Assembly: GCA_014607495.2 (NCBI GenBank)
Contig: CP053156.1
Span: 992,001 to 1,056,000, forward strand
DNA from: Carposina sasakii
Taxonomy: Eukaryota; Arthropoda; Insecta; Lepidoptera; Carposinidae
DNA: 64,000 bases
Direction: 5' to 3'
Below, piece after piece: positions 54,486 through 64,000 of the stretch. Each line of letters opens with the position of its first letter. Within the stretch, counting starts at the first letter, position 1. Made by a program: the position numbers and the translations under genes. The notes below the pieces were generated by a model. That model did not search any database and was not told the origin of the DNA. It saw only the letters and a list, made by a program, of their open reading frames with translations.

Positions 54486-54994
54486 GTCTAATGGTGGGCT
54501 ATATTCATAGCATTTCGCTTAACATACCTTTTTAGTTACATCCTGTAGAGCAACGATAATATTAATTGTCTACAGCCGTAAAATGCGACCTTGGTAGTAA
54601 TAATAACCTATACCTTACTTTGCTCACAAGCAAAAGTTGACGCGCCCAAAGTGTCTCTTGAGTCTTGACAGATTCCATTATGTACCTACTTTCAACTATG
54701 CAGGGTTCTCTGAACAAGAATTTCAAATAGCTTAAGGGTCAAGACCGCACAACATGGAATATATCTTATCCATTTAAGAAAATTACCCCTTGGGACTAGG
54801 GGTATTATGGAAAAGGGTTGTAAAAAATATATACCTAACTGTAAAGGTCATAGTATATACTAGGGATTTATGATGAAATCTATAAACTTACTTTCGAGGA
54901 GAACATTAATTTTGTGATATACCTGCCTATACTACATTTTCATACATACATACATAAACACTATTACACATGGCTGTGTTTTAATTAATTATTA
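54486..54994. other. No feature recognised
   Basis: AT-rich gap between repeat S and MITE family 2. Confidence 0.3.
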
Positions 54995-55461
54995 TACAGG
55001 GTGTTTGTGACTGCCAGGCAAATATTGATACCATGTTTCTGAGACGGAAAACAGTGAAAAATTTCGCATGAACATTCTAAAATTTTCCTACATAATTTTT
55101 CATATTTTCAAGAAAATAATAGTTAAGTTCGTTTAATTAGGCCTTACACAAAAACTTTTTTTTAATTAGCTAAAAGATGATTTAAAAAAATAGATCCTCT
55201 TAAAATAATGCAAATACCTGATCAACCCTTATGGAGTGTCACAAGTGATCAAAAAAACATCAGTGTATCACACAATAACCAATAAGCCCATTTAATTAGT
55301 CACAGAATATCCCGATACAATTGGCGCGGAAAGCAAAGATTACTGATAATCAAATCAATCATACATTTCCTGCGAGTAATAACACTGTCGTATAACTCAA
55401 CACAATGGTACTCGTTCAGCATTTCAGTAGGTATTTGCCTGGCTGTCATCCACACCCTGTA
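54995..55461. mobile_element. MITE family 2, full copy (467 bp)
   Basis: The ends TACAGGGTGTTTGTGACTGC and GCTGTCATCCACACCCTGTA are inverted repeats continuing through CAGGCAAATA/TATTTGCCTG, about 30 bp each. A/T-rich interior, no coding. Confidence 0.85.
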
Positions 55462-55889
55462 TAGGAAAACTGACTCTGCTCAAAATAGCCGCCAGCATTT
55501 ATACTCTTTAAACACTTCGTGTATTTACGAAGAAACTTCAAATTATTTATTACTTAGCTTCTACTGCAGCAACTTTCATCATATAGTTTTTAACATTCAC
55601 CGGAACCGATAGCACAGCGGAATCCTCTACAGCACAGCGGAATGCTCTTTATTCATTCGCCCAGGTATGAGCTAAAAATATAGACAATCAAATATAAACA
55701 TTTGGTGCAACAGTCCCTTTGTGCGGAAAGAATGCTATCACTCCAATTAGTCGAAGCGCCCTCGCGCTTACTTGCAAAACGTTCGAACAAAATACCGCAC
55801 TCGTAGAATCTATCTTGGTTCTAAATAGCCCTACCTGCAAGAAAAAAATTACACCCCATAAATACCAAATCTATAATCTTCGAATTAAA
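55462..55889. other. No feature recognised
   Basis: A duplicated short phrase ACAGCACAGCGGAATCCTCT/ACAGCGGAATGCTCTT at 55610-55650. A 90-codon frame at 55719-55991 runs into the minisatellite and has no domain. Confidence 0.3.
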
Positions 55890-56125
55890 GTTAAAGTACA
55901 TAAGGACGTTAAGTACTCAAAGCCGAAAGTACATAAGTGCGTAAGTACATTAAGACGTAAGTACATTGAGACATATTACATTGAGACGTAAGTACATTCT
56001 GACGCAAGTAGGTACATTAATTTGTAAGTAAGTACATAACAAATCCAGTTTAACCTAAGCAAGAATGTAAGTACATAAGGACGTATATAGGTACTTATAG
56101 ACGTATCTTTGTATCAAAAAAGAAA
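55890..56125 (+). repeat. Minisatellite of GTACATTRAGACGTAA-type units
   Basis: About a dozen imperfect units of 16-18 bp (AAGTACATAAGGACGT, AAGTACATTAAGACGT, AAGTACATTGAGAC and others), interrupted near 56040-56065. Non-coding. Confidence 0.75.
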
Positions 56126-56454
56126 CACGACGTATCTTTGTTTCTTAAAGAAGAAACAACCTCCTCATCACGAATAAAATATAAAGTTCATCTCGGACCT
56201 GAAACATACAAGGGGGGTTTTGAAAGTTACCCCAAAAAAGGATAAGGGCAGGTAGATGATAGGAGATAAATTGATAAAAGTATGTTCCTAAAACAGTGCC
56301 TTCCGTGAACGAAAACTCGTGCGAAGAGACCAAATATTGATTTCCGTTAAAAGCTTTGCTTTAATATCGAAAAACATAGCGATGGGGTCTATTTTTAAAA
56401 AAAAGGATGAATAGCGTCGGTACCGGACACGTGTTTCTATGTGATATTTGGCTT
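56126..56454. other. No feature recognised
   Basis: Two ACGTATCTTTGT phrases near 56102 and 56130; otherwise unassigned. Confidence 0.3.
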
Positions 56455-56658
56455 GGCAATGGACTAACCACCTGTCACTACTAAAGGTAAAGTTCGTACC
56501 TATTTTTCTCAACTATACCCTCATAATTGGTGAAGGTGATGAAGGTGAGTGATGGTGAGTTGGAGAAGTGGCACCATGTGGTCCTATCGGCCCTTGGTGC
56601 TCTGCCTACCCCGTAAGGGATAAAGGTGTGATTATTATATGTATGTATGTATGTCTTG
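56455..56658 (-). repeat. Dispersed repeat S, copy 3 (reverse)
   Basis: Reverse copy: CACCTGTCACTACTAAAGG, AGTGGCACCATGTGGTCC, TACCCCGTAAGGGATAAAGG, then an ATGT run at 56640-56655. A GTGATGAAGGTGAGTGATGG insertion is particular to this copy. Confidence 0.65.
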
Positions 56659-57249
56659 ATACAAGAACAGTTTTTTTTTTAATTTCATCAGCCAAATTCA
56701 ATAACTGATCTCGAGAGATTTGTTGTATATTTCAGATTAAACGTTCCATAGTTTTCATACAAAATTTCGAATTTGGAGTTTTAAAAAACCCGAGATTTTT
56801 ATGATCTCTTGTATTGAAATTGGCCGTTAGAGTCGATTCACATCAAACCAACAACGAGCTAGAGTTAGAACAAGAGCATTATTTCTTGATATTTAAAATA
56901 AATAAATATATTTTAGTGTAAGCGTAAGGCAGTTTTTATCAACCAACTCATTAATTTTTAAGGACGAAGAAATGTTTTGCGTCTGATTACACTGGACAAA
57001 TGAATGGAGCGGGGATATAATGAGCATTTCGTTACAGTGTTTAATAAAACTTACAATTAGCTTTATCAAGACTTCAAGCTTAGATTATATAGCTAGATTG
57101 CTACATTTTACCCGACTGCGCCAGAGAGGCGGGTTTTGTTTTTACGCTCTAGAGCTCAAACTGCTTGTCGCAATTGAGCGTTGTTTTATTAACATATACG
57201 CGAGTAGTGTTGGAAACATAGCGAAACTATATCTAAGAACTTAACTTTT
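56659..57249. other. No feature recognised
   Basis: A 74-codon frame at 57020-57244 has no domain. Confidence 0.3.
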
Positions 57250-57492
57250 ATAATGATATGTTCATGTATGTAATGTAAATACATAGCTCGAAGAACTGAT
57301 GGCCGATGGAGCCGGAAAGTTCTAGAGTGGATACCATGTATCGGCAATTGCAGCGTGGGAAGGCCACCCGCGAGATGGACGGGCGACCTGACCAATGTCG
57401 CGGGCGGCGTCGGTTGGATGGCAGGCTGCTTCCGACCGGTCGGTATGGAGGTCTATGTTGAGGAGTTGGGGGAGGCATGATGATGATGATGT
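57250..57492 (+). pseudogene. RTE-type LINE 3' fragment with a GAT tail
   Basis: Forward translation of about 57345-57480 gives RGRPPARWTGDLTN then VAGGVGWM. This matches the GRP-x-RW-x-DDL...WM pattern at the end of RTE proteins. It closes with ATGATGATGATGATG at 57477-57491, the usual RTE tail. GC-rich against its surroundings. Confidence 0.65.
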
Positions 57493-58740
57493 AAATGGGG
57501 AGTAATGTAAATTATATCGTATGGACAAAGCTAATACCATGAAATCTTAAAACAGTACCTAGGTATTATATCCATTGTGGTAGTGAGAAATCGTTTTTCA
57601 CTGCTTATAGCGGCATCTCGCTTCCACAATAGAAACAATTCTGCTATAAGAGTCCATGGTTAACCCACACCCAGTCTGTTCAGCATTTTGATTACGGTAG
57701 GCGGCAGTGACTCCAAATACAACTCAGTTTCGGGGAACTACTATAAACTAGTGGTCGGCTCGTTATTTTATCTTATCTAATAAAGAATAAGAATAATTGT
57801 ATGAAAATCCTTTCACGCAATTTCCTTGAAAATGGGGAACAAAGTTTGGTCTTTACGTACATATTAATTTAAGACGTCTTGCCGGGGCACTACCGTATTC
57901 CCAGACAAACACAGAACATCACTAGAGCAATCAGCCGACCAGCGGCGTCGCCATGACGCGCACGAGACTCGAATCTCAACACCCTCTCTCTAATAGCCTG
58001 GATATGACATACCATTCAGGTTATGCACGTATACACTGCATTTTAAAGGATACAGTTTTTTTTTGTCAACTATTGAACTAATAGATAACTTTTTTATGAG
58101 GTAACAATAACTAAGTATTTCATATCATATTTAGTCTGTTTTTTTTAATTAGTTTTAAGTACACACAACTTATTTCTTCAGTACCGTAATAAATAAACAT
58201 CTACTTAATTTCATCACTTTTAGTTCCTCTTATTTGAAGAAAGTGTCAATTTTAAAATTCTAAGCATAAAAATACTGATAAAAACAGTGACGTGATAAAG
58301 GTTTATCACAATAATTAGACGCGTGGTGACCGAAATTGTAAAGACTTCTGACTTTACAAAGAAAATTAAAAAAATATATATAGTTATGAAAGGCAGGCAT
58401 GACGCATGCCCAATAATGCCCATGCCTTATCGTAGCACGCCAGCTACACCGCCGTCTACGAACCGCTACGAAATCTGCTACGAGTACGAGCCGTAGCACA
58501 TTGTTAGCTTACGGTGGTGGTTGCATATCGTGGTTTAATTTACAAACTCTAATTATTATTAAAATTGTTATTTTATGATTAGATAAGATATTTGTATTAG
58601 AAAACATTCAGTACGTTAATTTATGTATGTATGTAAAATAGTCTTGAAAATGAAATCATCAGTATATAATCTGATATTAAATGTTACAAATAAGTTTGAT
58701 GTTAAATAAGCTTGACTTTAAAAATACATTTTTTAAAAAC
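57493..58740. other. No gene recognised
   Basis: 58425-58500 has repeated CGTAGCAC/CTACGA phrases (ACGAACCGCTACGAAATCTG) that look repeat-derived. 57880-58000 is GC-richer. No element ends defined. Confidence 0.3.
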
Positions 58741-58945
58741 AAGCTGGGGTTGCTTCGTTTAATTACGGAGTTCTTTTGGCTACCTTCCAGCTCCGTCATC
58801 AGATCATCTCTGTCATAATAATATTGCATTGTCATACGATTTATACATGCCTGCAAAATTTTGCCTCAATCGGAAATCGCGAAGTGGATCAAATTTAATT
58901 TGCAAGATTTGGTTACAGACAACAGGACAGGTGAAACTAAATAAA
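58741..58945 (+). repeat. Common lepidopteran dispersed repeat (GGTTGCTTCGTTTAATTACG)
   Basis: GTTCTTTTGGCTACCTTCCA, CTCCGTCATCAGATCATCTC, ATTGCATTGTCATACGATTT and CAAAATTTTGCCTCAATCGG fit a repeat I have seen across lepidopteran sequences. Only one copy lies in this window, so this rests on memory. Confidence 0.4.
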
Positions 58946-60147
58946 AGCTTATAAAAAAGTAAGCTCGACTTGGCGGCAGATATACCAAATTTAATGAGTA
59001 TACGTATATTTTACGTTATTTGTTTGATGACCTATAAAAATAGAATTTTTTACCATACGACCGTTATTTGCTGATAGTTTTAGTTACTTTCAATCAGTTG
59101 CCGCTAGATACCTTCCTTCTTTTAAGTTTATCGAAACCAAAAATAAAAAAGGAAGCTATCCCATTTTATTGTAGATACACCCTATACGCTACTCCTATAA
59201 TGAAGTCTCGCGGATTTTCTTAGAACTACAGTTAACCTAGTTAGAATTACATAGATACTAGCTCCTATGTCAAGGGACTTCAAAAGCGAAGCGGACTCGT
59301 GGCAAATCCCGTTAACGCGGTGCACATCGCTAAATTACACAAAGGCTGCGGTGATTTCCCTATAGACGCGTGACGACCGCCATCGTAAAGAAATAGGTTC
59401 GGTTACGTTACATGGTTGTAATAATAAAAAAGAGACACAGACGGGCGTTGAAGAAAGGTACGGAGGCGAAATCATCTTTTTAAATCAATCTAGAAAAAAC
59501 TTATTGATTATTTGATGATAGCGATTATACTGTTCTTCTTTATAAATTTTTAAAAAAGAAAGCCAATAAGCATTTATATTTACTATTTTTAAGTCTATGC
59601 ATACTAAGTATTAGAAACATCTTTAAAATTCAGAGCTAATATTAAAATTATGTAGAGCTTGTCCGCTTTGTGGGCGGTTTGCCGGACTGTTGAAACATTT
59701 TTGTCATTTCCGTGTTTGACAATTTTACTCCCAAAACTAAAAGCTAGTGAAAATTTATGGGATATTTTGTAAATATTTTCAGCCTAACATATTTTATATG
59801 ATATTACAATACAACTTGTAAGTTTAAGCATCTAGAATTACGATTGTATAATGGAGTAATTGATTACGGTAATTAAGATAGGAATCGTACACGAAACACG
59901 ACCTACATCAAACAGCCTGTCAAGTAATATAAATATTGAAGCTACATTTACATACAAGGTCATGACGTGTTGACAGCAAATCAGGCCATAGATCTATTAT
60001 AAGGAGGGATAATCGAAGTCTCCACGCCCCTTGAGAGTAATCTGATAAGACGAATAATGAACGGGATAGAACATGAATTCATCTTGACAGAAGTAATCTA
60101 AAAGTGCTTTAATTTAAAAGAATTTCTATCTCTACCATCTATTTGTA
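58946..60147. other. No gene recognised
   Basis: AT-rich. 59260-59310 has a Helitron-like phrase (ACTAGCTCC, AAAAGCGAAGCGGAC), not enough for a call. Confidence 0.3.
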
Positions 60148-60575
60148 ATGAGAGAAGTCCATAAAAGTGAGACTTTTAACAGAGACCTTAGTCGAAAACA
60201 TAATCTTGCAAATCCTCAACACAGTGGAAAGCAAATTTTACATTTTGGAGAGTGTGCGTGGGAACTTCACAATACAGTTCCACAAGCCCCTTTTCACCAT
60301 CAGGATACTAAACACAGACTAGCGTATCACCCTTATGTTGTTGATATCTCACCCATCCGCACCAAACGTTATGCTAACTCGTTTGTAATGCGAACGGTTA
60401 AGGAGTGGAATGCACTTCCTGCCGATGTATTTCCCGAGCACTACAACATTGGTCTCTTCAAAGCTAGAGTGAATAGGGACTTTTTAGGCAAACATGTACC
60501 ACCCTAGGCCGCATCTTGCTTAACATCAGGCACGATGGCGGTCAAATGTTTGCCTTGCTAATTGTAAAAAAAAAA
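60148..60575 (+). pseudogene. LINE C-terminal fragment with 3' UTR and A tail
   Basis: 119 codons: LAYHPYVVDISPIRTKRYAN, then SFVMRTVKEWNALPADVFPE and HYNIGLFKARVNRDFL. This is the pattern of the extreme C-terminus of LINE RT proteins. The stop at 60507 is followed by GGCCGCATCTTGCTTAACAT and an A run at 60566-60574. 5'-truncated; sister of 51076-51320 and better preserved. Confidence 0.75.
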
Positions 60576-60890
60576 CTTTCGACAGAATGAAAAAAGCGCA
60601 AGAATAGATCCCGTGTATAATTAAAATCTCAGCGAGCAGATGTTCTGGGCACGATAATTTTGGGCCCACTCCGACTCATCCGGCCACTAAGAACGGGCAA
60701 GGAGGAGACGTGATAATCAATGTAGACTTGTGACCGCTAATGTAGACTAATGTAATCAACAGAAGCGATCGCAAAAATGCAATTTTGAAAATCCCAGTGG
60801 GACCTAACAACATTGACTCACAAATGTAAATTGTAATGTTAATTTATCATTGGAAGACTGTCATCTTTAGATGTTAACATTACAACAGAT
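60576..60890. other. No feature recognised
   Basis: GC-richer than average around 60650-60720, without a frame. Confidence 0.3.
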
Positions 60891-61000
60891 TAATTTTCAT
60901 AAAATTATTAATAAAGAAATGGAAAAAATTCCTCACCCGGGTGGGAATCGAACCCACGACCTCTGCATTCCGCGTGTCAGTGCTCTAACCACTGAGCTTA
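60891..61000 (-). repeat. tRNA-like SINE, copy 4 (reverse)
   Basis: The tail ATTAATAAAGAAATGGAAAA is followed by T-arm-like GGTGGGAATCGAACCCAC and D-arm-like GCTCTAACCACTGAGC. The anticodon region has decayed. The usual long body beyond 61000 was not seen. Confidence 0.65.
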
Positions 61001-61750
61001 ATTTTCGTAAAAAATATAGTTTATTGACGGTCGTGCTTTCCACTGCCAATGATAATCTCTTACTCGGTATCACCGCAAAAAAGTCGTAGATACAGTTAAG
61101 ATGACACTTAAGAGGGCCTTCCCTTTAACCCATAGTCTGCCCTCCGGTCTGTCCTTCACCGTGCAACGGCGACACAGTTTTCCAGGAGCCGTTACCGTTT
61201 TCTATAAGCAAACTTTGGCAATATGCCATTAAATATGAGCAAACGTTGTCAACCCTCCTCTATGCTGTTCTTCCTTCATGGACCGGGCTCACAGCCGCCC
61301 GGCCGTCGGCTGCACGTCGTCAGGACGATAATGTCACTCACACTTAACGACGGCCTTCTGTCTGTCCTTGTTTACAAGAAACCGCATGCAAAAATGGCGA
61401 AATTTATTTTGGGACTAGCCTAATTTAAAGATTGAAGATTTTATTGTAGGTATTTTTATATAAAGTGGTGGTAGAATATTATGTCGACATTGAGTAAAAG
61501 AAGTATTTTATTGTTTGGGTTTAAATGATAGCGTAATAAAACGCTAGAATTTTACTAACCTTAAGCCGTGTATTCAAATAATTGGCCAATTTCAATACGA
61601 GAGATCAAAAATAATCTCGGATTTATTTATTCCTTATTTAATCTTATTCCTCTATGCTTATTTGAAATTTTGTATGAAAACAATTGAAGATTAAATCTGA
61701 GAAATTGGCTGTAAGCACAATGTGCATTGTATGCATAGATGAGTGCTTTA
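61001..61750. other. No gene recognised
   Basis: 61110-61400 is GC-rich with two GGCCTTC...CTGTCTGTCCTT-type phrases (61116, 61350), perhaps a decayed repeat. The 66-codon frame is incidental. Confidence 0.3.
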
Positions 61751-61943
61751 TACAGGGTGTAACAAAAGGGGTATTTTAAGCGAAATGCTACGAAAATAGC
61801 CCAGGATAAATTTACAGAGACTCAAAATCATTCCTAAGCTTAGAAATTCTCCTTACTATCTGGAAAAAAACATGTGAACAGGTCCTCAATAGTTGTTAAT
61901 ATTAAAGTTATCCTACATCGAACCCCTTTTGTAACACCCTGTA
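61751..61943. mobile_element. MITE family 3, full copy (193 bp)
   Basis: TACAGGGTGTAACAAAAGGG and CCCTTTTGTAACACCCTGTA are perfect inverted ends (at least 22 bp with the next T/A). A related end, TGTTACACCGTGTA, lies at 63895-63908 near the window edge. Confidence 0.85.
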
Positions 61944-62287
61944 TAGCAGCTTCGCTTTGTTCGAAAATCCTCTATCCTTCCTAAATGGATTTCAATCTAA
62001 GTTTCCCACATAGAAACGTACTAACACCACGAGACCACTACTTAATTAATGAATAGACCTCGGTATGCGCGTGGTGAAGACAGCCGAGACAGCTCCACGG
62101 AGCTCATTGTGACTTGAGTGGAGCCCTATTAATGAGATAACAAGGTCTTTCGGTGCGATGATGTAAATAGAACGTGGTTTGTTCCCAATCGTTATTGTTC
62201 AGGATTTGTCGGGTTATTTGTTTTATTTTTATCTTAATCTAGTAAAAAGTGAAATAGTAGTAAAATTGAATTGAGATAACGTATTAT
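61944..62287. other. No feature recognised
   Basis: Mixed composition; no frames or element ends. Confidence 0.3.
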
Positions 62288-62690
62288 GCAGTATTCAAAG
62301 TAGCATTCGTCTGATGGAGCTCAATATAAGTGATGATGATCTCCGACCGTATTTCGGCCAAGGCGACCAATCTGTACGGAGATTGGTCAGGTACGCAGAA
62401 GATATTATAGTGCACAAGTGTGTGCGCAAACACAGATGCACTCTCTATTCCCTCACTCTCATAGTCCGACGGGACGGAAAGCAGACACGACCGGAGAGAG
62501 ATCAAGCGCAGGACCAACGGTTTTACGTGCTTTCCGAGATACGAGCTAAGTGACAATTTTGCAACATTAAAATCTGTACATGAAATAAATTCATTGGTAC
62601 AGGCCCGTGACTGGGATCGAACTAACGCCTTCCGCTTGGAAGGTGCACGTCTTAACCACTGGGCTATCATATCGATATAAGTATGATATT
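62288..62690 (-). repeat. tRNA-headed SINE of about 400 bp
   Basis: On the minus strand the 5' head (62670-62600) has A-box TAGCCCAGTGGTTAAGACG and B-box GTTCGATCCCA. The body follows with CTTAGCTCGTATCTCGGAAA, GTTGGTCCTGCGCTTGATCT, GTGCATCTGTGTTTGCGCAC and CCTTGGCCGAAATACGGTCG. Opposing frames of 79 and 128 codons are SINE artefacts. Unlike the SINE at 13166, the tRNA-like part is at the 5' end, the usual layout. Confidence 0.75.
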
Positions 62691-64000
62691 GCTAAAGATG
62701 TAGCATTTTTTTTCTTGGCACCTGCTTGACGCCAATAGGACGTCGTGTATAGTGGACACAAACTAATACCGTAGCATTTTTAAAACCCAAAGCGTTAATT
62801 AACATTTAAAAAAAATATTGTATGCAACGGAAAATCCTCTGAGGTGCAGTATTCTGCTCTGCTTGCTTTTAATTTTGTATGGATGGAAACCGGGCGGAAA
62901 CCTGTATGCTGATTACGTTGCTTACAAAACTAATGCGCATTACTTTCTTTGGCTTTGCTTTTGCACGTCATTCCCCTACTGGACTTCGTTTCAGAGTAGT
63001 TAAACTTTGAAATTTGATAGTAGATTAGGTAGGACGTTGGTTCTAAAATAACTTATAATTTTACTAATTTCCTGTGCTCATGCGTGGCTTCACTAGAATA
63101 CATCAGCTGCATCTTCTTCCATGTATGTCATAAGAGTCGACTTACAAAGGAACTTAGAAGCGTTGCTTTAGGAATTAGGTAGCAACTTGTCACTAATCTT
63201 TTAAGTCTGATTCCGTTGTACTAACTATGGCTAATGGGTCTCTATAGTTCTATAGTTCAGGCTACCCCATTTATGGAAATATATCCGTGTTTTTTTATAT
63301 TTAGCGTATTATTTAAAAGACATAGTCAATTTTTTATCACGATGAAGACGTTCGTTTTTACATAAAGCTTTCTATTAATATAGTATTGTTCTAATAGTCG
63401 CAGAACTTATCTCACTCAAGCCATTATGTGCACTATAAAAGACTTAAGATAAAAGCAAACGACTATAATCGTATTTCCACGATTCAAAGAGCAAAAAATA
63501 TATAAAGAAAAGGGGATATACGACTCTCGACCGTTCTCGGGTAAATCAAAGCTTTTGTCTTGGTAATATACGAGTACGTTACGTTCTAAATATAAAGGAG
63601 TTATTAAAAATCTTGAAAAAATTATTTCAAGGTAACTTTACTGACCTATCTGTCTGACGACAAAATGGTTAAATGATTTATTATGCTTACGGCTTTGTGT
63701 CCATGTAGGATGTAAAAAAAAAATTGGTAAAAAAGCCTATTCTAAAGAACCGGTCCACATTCGACACTCGAAATGACATGATGTTTTTTGGAGATTGTAT
63801 GAACATTACCGAGTTTTACATACTCGTATCTACAAACGTACACATCTAGAAAATAAACATGTGATTTCCAGTCTTAAATTTTGTAGATAGTTCTGTTACA
63901 CCGTGTATAATGAAAAATCTTCATCGACATTTATCAGATTGGTTCTAAGCAAAAGTATCTAAGGTTAATATGTAGATTTAGGTTTCCATTTCTCTTTAAA
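62691..64000. other. No gene recognised; MITE family 3 end near the edge
   Basis: TTCTGTTACACCGTGTATAA at 63891-63910 resembles a diverged right end of MITE family 3. The rest is AT-rich and unassigned. Confidence 0.35.

Noticed and set aside
60871..61089. 72-codon frame containing HPGGNRTHDLCIPRV
   Set aside because: Translation of the reverse strand of a tRNA-like SINE, a common false protein.
62284..62670. Frames of 128 codons (minus) and 79 codons (plus)
   Set aside because: They coincide with a tRNA-headed SINE; the translated phrases are typical SINE artefacts.
1..64000. CRISPR array, bacterial operon or phage island
   Set aside because: No regularly spaced short repeats with unique spacers, no ribosome-binding-site-led gene clusters; every sign points to an insect nuclear genome.

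Overview
The window looks like AT-rich nuclear DNA of a moth or butterfly (Lepidoptera). There are no dense bacterial-type genes, the long reading frames are almost all retrotransposon or transposase proteins, and several dispersed repeats are of kinds I associate with lepidopteran genomes. These are Helitrons starting TCTATACTAATATTATAAAG and ending in a GCGAAGCGAGGGCGG-type hairpin plus CTAG/CTAA, RTE 3' ends carrying the CCACTGCTGGACGTAGGCC signature, tRNA-derived SINEs, and LINE tails made of AAT/TTA units. The taxon is an inference from repeat knowledge, not from a search.

Layout. 0-3 kb: C-terminal part of a RAG1/Transib-like transposase running in from the left edge, then a MITE, a double DRE-like motif and a possible tiny first exon. 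4.3-7.7 kb: a broken R2-group-like LINE with an N-terminal zinc finger and a C-terminal CCHC plus restriction-like endonuclease. 7.7-19.5 kb: mostly non-coding, with MITEs, tRNA-bearing SINEs, two Helitrons and an RTE scrap. 19.5-25.1 kb: an apparently complete two-ORF LINE inserted into the middle of a MITE, leaving a 4-bp duplication. 25-31 kb: RTE tails in inverted orientation, a SINE, a Helitron containing a MITE, and a CpG-rich Harbinger-type MITE. 34.9-37.5 kb: a 5'-truncated LINE next to a Helitron. 41.1-41.9 kb: the only good host gene candidate, a GC-rich minus-strand exon for a type II single-pass membrane protein, with a CpG-rich upstream flank. 46-50.7 kb: dispersed repeats and a 3.05-kb composite Helitron carrying a SWIM zinc-finger gene fragment and a roughly 300-bp duplication. 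51-64 kb: LINE tails, a near-perfect 175-bp tandem duplication, further MITEs, a minisatellite and a tRNA-headed SINE.

The sequence reads as intergenic or intronic DNA around one host exon, built up by repeated layers of transposition. The nesting gives relative ages: the LINE at 19.7-24.9 kb is younger than the MITE it splits, and the MITE at 27.8 kb is younger than the Helitron it sits in. The most interesting items are the composite Helitron with the SWIM-domain cargo, the RAG1-like transposase, the intact LINE whose ORF1 resembles the baculovirus FP protein family, and three small-transposon families that share TACAGGRTG-type ends with no autonomous partner in the window.
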